DNA from: Alphaproteobacteria bacterium
GTDB taxonomy: Bacteria > Pseudomonadota > Alphaproteobacteria > UBA6615
DNA: 20,946 nucleotides
Assembly (NCBI GenBank): GCA_029243445.1
Contig: JAQWSA010000096.1
Location: 1-20,946, forward strand
Direction: 5' to 3'
The position numbers and the translations under genes are program-made. The notes beneath the pieces were generated by a model. That model saw only the letters and a program-made list of their open reading frames with translations, did not search any database and had not been told where the DNA came from. Below, one piece after another: positions 16,457-20,946 of the stretch (positions are counted from its first letter, which is position 1; each line of letters starts with the position of its first letter).

Positions 16457-17485
16457 TTATAACTCATCTAGTGGCCAACGGGGCCGAGGCGCAAAATTTA
16501 GATTGCTACTCCCACCTCGGCGCAAATGTTCTAGGCCGGCCCAGGCGATCATGGCGGCATTATCAGTGCACAGCTCCGGAGGGGGGGCAATCATTTGGAC
16601 CTTTCTCTCATCACATAGTTTTTCTAGACATGACCTTAAATAAAAGTTTGCGGCAACTCCTCCTGCAACAACCAGCTGGGGACTATCTATAGAATATGCT
16701 TTTAGAAATACATCCATTGCATTATTACACCTATCGGTAAGAACATCCCCAACTGAAGTTTGGAATGACGCAGCTAGGTCTGCTGAATCAATAGAAGATA
16801 ACTGGCGGTCTGGAAATTTATGCACAGTATTGCGAACAGCTGTTTTTAGTCCTGAAAATGAAAAGTTGCAGCCAGGGCGGCCAAATAATGGCCTTGGGAG
16901 TTTAAAACGATTAGGATCACCTCTTTTGGCGGCAGATTCCAACGCTGGTCCTCCGGGGTATCCCAGACTAAGTAATTTAGCAGTTTTATCAAATGCTTCT
17001 CCGATGGCGTCATCTATCGTTGTACCTAATCGAACATATTTTCCAATATCCTCTACAATCAGAAGTTGGCAATGCCCCCCAGATACCAATAGTAGAAGAT
17101 AAGGAAATTTGACGTTATTTGTTAGTCTGGCTGTTAGGGCATGGCCCTCTAGATGGTTAACAGCAATGAAAGGTAAGTTGTGTACGGCAGAAATCGCTTT
17201 TGCGGTCATTACTCCGACTGTTACTCCTCCAATTAATCCGGGCCCGCCAGTAACTGCTATGCCATCCAACGACTTCAATTCTTTGCCAGAATTAACTAAA
17301 GCCTCTCGAATAACGTTATCTAAATAATGAAGATGAGCTCTTGCTGCAATTTCAGGCACTACACCGCCATAGGGCTTATGCTCTTGGAGTTGCGTAAAGA
17401 CGACATTAGAGTAAATGCATCTATCATGCCCTACCACGGCTGCGGCTGTTTCATCACAGCTTGTTTCTATACCTAGAATAATCAT
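16457..17485 (-). CDS. tsaD: tRNA N6-threonylcarbamoyladenosine synthase subunit TsaD
   Basis: The 342-residue protein (formerly Gcp) transfers threonylcarbamoyl from TC-AMP to A37 of ANN-decoding tRNAs, working with TsaB and TsaE. Motifs are complete: [16 protein letters not shown] (3-18), [27 protein letters not shown], the metal-binding [13 protein letters not shown] with His111 and His115, [34 protein letters not shown], and near the C-terminus [12 protein letters not shown] and [12 protein letters not shown], the third metal-ligand region. Length fits the family. The gene is divergent from hemC across 106 bases and is followed by gpsA, a common alphaproteobacterial arrangement. No strong Shine-Dalgarno sequence is seen next to the ATG. 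Confidence 0.97.
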   Translation of the reverse strand: MIILGIETSCDETAAAVVGHDRCIYSNVVFTQLQEHKPYGGVVPEIAARAHLHYLDNVIREALVNSGKELKSLDGIAVTGGPGLIGGVTVGVMTAKAISAVHNLPFIAVNHLEGHALTARLTNNVKFPYLLLLVSGGHCQLLIVEDIGKYVRLGTTIDDAIGEAFDKTAKLLSLGYPGGPALESAAKRGDPNRFKLPRPLFGRPGCNFSFSGLKTAVRNTVHKFPDRQLSSIDSADLAASFQTSVGDVLTDRCNNAMDVFLKAYSIDSPQLVVAGGVAANFYLRSCLEKLCDERKVQMIAPPPELCTDNAAMIAWAGLEHLRRGGSSNLNFAPRPRWPLDEL

Positions 17486-17591
17486 TTGTAGCGATATATC
17501 CTTAAAAGAGCTTAGCTACTAGGAAAAGTCTTTAATCGTATCTAAGAAATATTATCTTTTCATCTACTTCTTCGAGGTTTATGACCAAGCT
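17486..17591. promoter_or_regulatory. Divergent tsaD/hemC promoter region with a leader mini-ORF
   Basis: This 106-base gap must carry promoters for both genes. On the hemC side, ATG-ACC-AAG-CTA-TGA (17581-17595) is a four-codon reading frame whose stop overlaps the hemC ATG at 17592. The only Shine-Dalgarno-like sequence, GAGG at about 17573-17576, is close to this mini-ORF start and rather far from hemC, so reinitiation or coupling is possible. No convincing consensus -35/-10 pair was found. Confidence 0.3.
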
Positions 17592-18512
17592 ATGAAGCAA
17601 AAACATATCCGAATCGGCACTCGTGGTAGCCCTTTAGCTATAGTTCAAGCTAATCAGGTTCGTAAGCAGTTGGTTCAAGCCAACCCTGGTTTACCAATGC
17701 CAGAGCTTATAACCATAAAAACGACGGGAGACCAAATCACTAATAAGTTATTAGCGGAAATTGGAGGAAAAGGTTTATTCACTAAGGAGATTGAACAAGC
17801 TTTATTGAATAAAGAAATTGATATAGCTGTCCATTCCATGAAAGATGTTGAAACCAAGATCCCGGAAGGTTTGGTTATTGATTGTTTTTTGAAACGGGAA
17901 GATCCTCGAGATGCTTTGTTGGGCGCAAAGTCCATCGAAAAAATACCTCAGGGTGCGCGCATGGGTACTTCATCAATACGTCGAAGTGCTCAGTTACTTT
18001 CTATTCGACCAGATATACAAATATCTTTGCTGAGGGGCAATGTCGATACTCGACTTAAAAAGTTAGATGCAGGTGAGATTGATGCGATGATACTTGCAAT
18101 TGCTGGTCTGAAAAGGATAGGGCAAGAAGATAAAATTGGCACACCATTGCAACCGACCGAGTTTCTTCCAGCTGTTTCGCAGGGTGTTATCGGCATACAA
18201 CGCCGGTCATCTGATATTAATACAGCTAATTTTATAGCACCGGTTAATCACGTTCCTACGTCAATATGTGTTGCGACTGAGCGATCTATGTTGGAAGCAC
18301 TCGATGGTAGTTGCCGGACTCCAATTGGAGGGCTAGCAACTATTGAAAGTGATAAGATAAATCTTAGTGGAATGCTGGTATGGCCAGATGGTAGTGGATT
18401 AAAAAGTTTTTCTTATGTTGGCAAAATTTTAGAACCCGTTCTTATCGGGCAAATTGTTGGCGATGAACTGCGAAGACTGGCAGGCCCTAAATTTTTTGAA
18501 GATTTGTTGTGA
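17592..18512 (+). CDS. hemC: Porphobilinogen deaminase (hydroxymethylbilane synthase)
   Basis: The 306-residue enzyme joins four porphobilinogen molecules into hydroxymethylbilane for heme and related tetrapyrroles. It shows RIGTRGSPLAIVQANQV (7-23), EIGGKGLFTKEIEQALL, the active-site Asp85 within HSMKDV (81-86), RMGTSSIRRSAQLL, LLRGNVDTRLKKLD (146-159), and LDGSCRTPIGG, where Cys241 holds the dipyrromethane cofactor. One deviation is SQGVIGIQRR (196-205), where most homologues read GQGAIGIE; this is unlikely to abolish activity. It is first in a plus-strand set with hemD, whose GTG start overlaps this stop in GTGA. Confidence 0.97.
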   Translation: MKQKHIRIGTRGSPLAIVQANQVRKQLVQANPGLPMPELITIKTTGDQITNKLLAEIGGKGLFTKEIEQALLNKEIDIAVHSMKDVETKIPEGLVIDCFLKREDPRDALLGAKSIEKIPQGARMGTSSIRRSAQLLSIRPDIQISLLRGNVDTRLKKLDAGEIDAMILAIAGLKRIGQEDKIGTPLQPTEFLPAVSQGVIGIQRRSSDINTANFIAPVNHVPTSICVATERSMLEALDGSCRTPIGGLATIESDKINLSGMLVWPDGSGLKSFSYVGKILEPVLIGQIVGDELRRLAGPKFFEDLL

Positions 18513-19231
18513 ATTCAAACATAAAAAAACAGGTATTAATAACTCGGCCAATAACCGACGCTAATGAAACCGCGGCGTTATTGAAAAATTATGGTATTGA
18601 TTCGTTAATTACACCCTTACTAAACATTAATCAGAACTTTAATGCTAAGATTGATTTATCAGGAGTACAGGCTGTTCTGGTAACGAGTTTGCATGGTTCT
18701 AGAGCTCTAGCCAGTGCTTTAAGTAGTCGGGAGGTGCCCGTTTTTGCTGTAGGTGATTCTAGTGCCAACATATCTAAGCAGAATGGGTTTTCCGTAGTAT
18801 TTAGTGCCAATGGAAGTATTAAGGACCTTACTGGATTAATAAAACAAAAGCTGCAGCCAGATAAAGGAGCAATTGTTTATGCTTCTGGAAGTAATGTGGC
18901 GGGTAATCTTGTGGGTGATTTGACTAGTGATGGTTATAAAATTATACGCATTACTCTTTATGAAGTAGAACAAGCGAGTAACTTACCGGAGGAGGCGTAT
19001 TCTGCTCTTTCAAGTGGCTCAATTAGTAATATTTTATTTTATTCTCCCCTTAGTGCCTCTCTTTTCTCTAAATTGGTTAAAGAATCTAAGCTCCAAAATA
19101 ATTGCCATGTGATTTCTGCTTATTGCTTAAGTGATAACGTAGCAAATGCACTGACTATCAACTTTGCTAATGTATTTGTTGCTCCAATGCCCAATCAGGC
19201 CTCATTAATATCCTTGTTTATTAATTCTTAG
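18509..19231 (+). CDS. hemD: Uroporphyrinogen-III synthase
   Basis: The 240-residue protein closes hydroxymethylbilane with inversion of ring D to give uroporphyrinogen III. The family is poorly conserved, but the expected features are present: the N-terminal VLITRPITDANETAALL (9-25) and VLVTSLHGSRALASAL (57-72 region), AVGDSSANISKQNGF, YASGSNVAGNL before the second domain, and YEVEQASNLP. Position directly after hemC is strong support. The start is a GTG at 18509 overlapping the hemC TGA, indicating translational coupling; no ATG lies near the conserved N-terminus. The gene ends 105 bases before the preferred start of the mitofilin-family gene. Confidence 0.92.
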   Translation: MNSNIKKQVLITRPITDANETAALLKNYGIDSLITPLLNINQNFNAKIDLSGVQAVLVTSLHGSRALASALSSREVPVFAVGDSSANISKQNGFSVVFSANGSIKDLTGLIKQKLQPDKGAIVYASGSNVAGNLVGDLTSDGYKIIRITLYEVEQASNLPEEAYSALSSGSISNILFYSPLSASLFSKLVKESKLQNNCHVISAYCLSDNVANALTINFANVFVAPMPNQASLISLFINS

Positions 19232-19252
19232 AGGCGTACACTAGGAAAACAG

Positions 19253-19297
19253 TTACGTACGTACAAAAACCTGATATAAATAAGCCTAAGTTAGGCT
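19253..19297 (+). promoter_or_regulatory. Possible internal promoter and palindromic operator before the mitofilin-family gene
   Basis: TGATATAAA (19272-19280) fits an extended -10 element (TG-N-TATAAA). A perfect 15-base palindrome, agcctaaGttaggct (19283-19297), follows at the expected transcription start, and another, tacgtacgta (19254-19263), precedes it near the -35 position. The arrangement is what an autoregulated promoter would look like, and the downstream gene encodes an HTH-like domain. Function is inference. Confidence 0.35.
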
Positions 19298-19336
19298 GTA
19301 CCCGTGCAAACGTACGGCAATAATGTTGGTGCATAC

Positions 19337-20629
19337 ATGGATGAAATAAAAGACATTAGTTTGGTTGACGCTGAATTTGTTATAATAAAATTTGGTGGGA
19401 TCCGTCCCATGGCTCAAAAATTGGGCATCCCGGTGAGCACTGTGCAGGGCTGGAAGCAGCGACAGTCTATACCACAGAACAGAACAGTAGATATTTTAGC
19501 GGCAGCTAATAAGTATGATTTAGATTTAACATTCCCAAAAACAATTGCCATAGATACAGAAGACCATATTCTTCAAGATAAATCACCGTTTGTTTCTTCT
19601 CAGACTTATAACGATAAAAGACAATCAAATAGACGGGTGTTTTTCGTTTCAGTTAGTGCATTAATCGTTAGTTTATGCTGTGCCGGTTGGCTTTTTTGGT
19701 CTAGTGGTGAACATAAAACTGAGCTGATCTTGGCTAGTGATTTTTCTATAATAGATAAGCGACTAAATAACCTAGAATCATCGCTTGAAAAAAACGACTT
19801 AACGTCCTTTAGAAAAAGCCTGATGGCTGAAATATCAGGTATTAAGTCTGATATTACCCTTATATCTGACCAAAGGTCTGGCAATCTTCTTTCGGCCGAA
19901 ACCTTAAAAGAAGTTTTTGATAACGTAAAACACCTAGAAAATAAAATAATTACTATCTATGAAAAATTCTCTGATCAAACTGAGGTTTCAAAATTAGAAG
20001 TACTGTCATTACAGGATAAAGTTTTCGAATTGGAAAGCAAACTGGCAATATTAGGTAATAATAATCCCTCTATCGTATTACGGGACCTAATTGATGGACC
20101 GAGTTTGATGCTTTTAGTGGGTTTATTGAGGGGTAATATTGAATCTGGTGATCCCTATGATGACATTATAACTAATTTACGTAAATTATCTGCATCGGAT
20201 AAAAGAATATTACCATATTTGGATTTATTAGATAAATATTCTCTAGAGAAAATGCCAACACCTTTGGAGCTTAAAAATAGCTTCGCCAATATGAAGCGAG
20301 CGCTACTTAAGTCTAATTTAAGAAAAGCAGGAGCCAGTTGGGATAATAGGATTCTACAGAGATTAAATAGTTTGGTAATAATAAAGAGGTCTGGCGAAGA
20401 ACTAGTTGGTGATTCGTTTCAGGCTTTATTAGGTCGCGCAGAAACCAAAGTTAATGGAGGTGACATAGAAGGTGCTATTTCCGACCTAAGCCAATTATTA
20501 GGAGGGAACGAAAAGGCCTCTATGGTTTGGTTAAAGAGCGCCTCTCATTATACCCGCGTGCAATTGGCTTTAAACCAGCTGGAAGAAATAGCTATAGTAA
20601 GATTACAAACAAATGATGGTAACTTGTAA
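19337..20629 (+). CDS. Mitofilin-family (COG4223-like) membrane protein with N-terminal HTH-like domain
   Basis: From the ATG at 19337 the product has 430 residues. Residues 12-50 hold FVIIKFGGIRPMAQKLGIPV then STVQGWKQRQSIPQNR, a helix-turn-helix-like domain resembling Cro/YdaS-type DNA-binding modules. A single membrane helix, VFFVSVSALIVSLCCAGWLF, spans about 101-120. A long predicted coiled coil follows (about 130-240), then a helical C-terminal domain with LLVGLLRGNIESGDPYDDII, YLDLLDKYSLEKMPTPLELK and AISDLSQL. This tail matches the alphaproteobacterial mitofilin-like proteins usually found between hemD and hemY and related to mitochondrial Mic60, which shape the inner membrane. Topology would put the HTH in the cytoplasm and the coiled coil in the periplasm. 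A GTG at 19304 would add eleven residues. The stop overlaps the hemY ATG (TAATG). Confidence 0.85.
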   Translation: MDEIKDISLVDAEFVIIKFGGIRPMAQKLGIPVSTVQGWKQRQSIPQNRTVDILAAANKYDLDLTFPKTIAIDTEDHILQDKSPFVSSQTYNDKRQSNRRVFFVSVSALIVSLCCAGWLFWSSGEHKTELILASDFSIIDKRLNNLESSLEKNDLTSFRKSLMAEISGIKSDITLISDQRSGNLLSAETLKEVFDNVKHLENKIITIYEKFSDQTEVSKLEVLSLQDKVFELESKLAILGNNNPSIVLRDLIDGPSLMLLVGLLRGNIESGDPYDDIITNLRKLSASDKRILPYLDLLDKYSLEKMPTPLELKNSFANMKRALLKSNLRKAGASWDNRILQRLNSLVIIKRSGEELVGDSFQALLGRAETKVNGGDIEGAISDLSQLLGGNEKASMVWLKSASHYTRVQLALNQLEEIAIVRLQTNDGNL

Positions 20630-20946
20630 TGTGGCGCACGGTGGTATTTCTTTTAGAAGTGGCTGTTGCTGTTGCGGTGGTGATTTGGTTTGTGGAGAGG
20701 CCAGGTGCAGTATTTATTGAGTGGCAGGGATGGCAGCTAGAGACCTCATTTGGTGTTATGGCTTTGGCCGTTTTAATTACTGTGATTTTTCTGTCTAATT
20801 TATATGTAGTATGGAAATGGATAAAAAGACGACCTCGAGAAGTATTAAAGTCAAGACGTTATCGACTTGAAGCCAGAGGGTATAGAGCTTTAACCGATGG
20901 GTTAGCAGCTGTGGCAGCAGGCGATGCTAGGGTAGCAAAAAAACTG
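20629..20946 (+). CDS. hemY: HemY N-terminal domain protein, 3'-truncated by the window edge
   Basis: An ATG at 20629 overlaps the preceding TAA, and the frame stays open to the window end, giving 106 residues. The start MWRTVVFLLEVAVAVAVVIW is a first membrane helix, WQGWQLETSFGVMALAVL with a second helix (about 41-62) follows, and then the basic WKWIKRRPREVLKSRRYRLE and a helix with YRALTDGLAAVAAGDARVA. This is the HemY_N pattern: two membrane helices, a short W/L-rich periplasmic hairpin, and the beginning of the TPR-like region. Gene order hemC-hemD-mitofilin-hemY agrees. The protein is linked to late heme synthesis by position, but its exact role is unclear, and it is distinct from the Gram-positive HemY oxidase. 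Confidence 0.88.
   Translation, partial: MWRTVVFLLEVAVAVAVVIWFVERPGAVFIEWQGWQLETSFGVMALAVLITVIFLSNLYVVWKWIKRRPREVLKSRRYRLEARGYRALTDGLAAVAAGDARVAKKL

Noticed and set aside
16417..16692. 91-codon plus-strand frame starting in the tsaD-gpsA gap
   Set aside because: Most of it is antisense to the conserved tsaD C-terminus, and its product resembles nothing known.
1..20946. CRISPR arrays, insertion sequences, phage or toxin-antitoxin genes
   Set aside because: No regularly spaced repeats, transposase motifs, terminal inverted repeats or known defence genes were seen; the gene content is core metabolism plus one glycan pair.

Overview
The window reads as an AT-rich alphaproteobacterial chromosome segment. 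The clearest lineage markers are a GcrA-type cell-cycle regulator, an SDHAF4/DUF1674-type succinate dehydrogenase assembly factor, and a hemC-hemD-mitofilin-hemY cluster divergent from tsaD-gpsA-EVE. I cannot name the genus from sequence alone. Coding density is high, gaps are short, and I found no tRNA, rRNA, CRISPR array, insertion sequence or phage gene. The largest non-coding stretch is 270 bases, between gcrA and the SDHAF4 homologue.

Layout. (1) 1-360: the 3' end of a sugar-type ABC substrate-binding protein gene, followed by a strong intrinsic terminator. (2) 470-2735, plus strand: an EamA/DMT-family transporter, then a UMF1/Atg22-like major facilitator. (3) 2787-11719, minus strand: a probable operon read as gcrA - rsmB - rpe - heparinase II/III-like protein - WecA/WbpL-type glycosyl-1-phosphate transferase - WbpM/PglF-type nucleotide-sugar dehydratase - purH, with gaps from a 4-base overlap to 68 bases. 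(4) 11720-11990: intergenic regulatory region with two inverted repeats. (5) 11991-12251, plus strand: SDHAF4 homologue, convergent with acsA. (6) 12284-17485, minus strand: tsaD, gpsA, EVE-domain protein, small Rieske protein and acsA. (7) 17592-20946, plus strand: hemC, hemD, a membrane-anchored mitofilin-family protein with an N-terminal helix-turn-helix-like domain, and the start of hemY, which runs off the window.

Functionally this is mostly core metabolism and information processing: purine synthesis (PurH), pentose phosphate pathway (Rpe), rRNA m5C (RsmB) and tRNA t6A (TsaD) modification, glycerol-3-phosphate supply (GpsA), acetate activation (AcsA) and tetrapyrrole synthesis (HemC, HemD). 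A surface-polysaccharide module (lipid-linked sugar initiation, UDP-sugar dehydratase, heparinase-like protein) lies inside the gcrA-to-purH run. All complete genes look intact.

I did not find a convincing new multi-gene system. The points most worth following are the HTH-plus-transmembrane architecture of the mitofilin-family protein, which has its own extended -10 promoter and a 15-base palindrome upstream; an 18-base operator-like palindrome before the SDHAF4 gene; and a 9-base inverted repeat able to cover the start codon of the EamA transporter.
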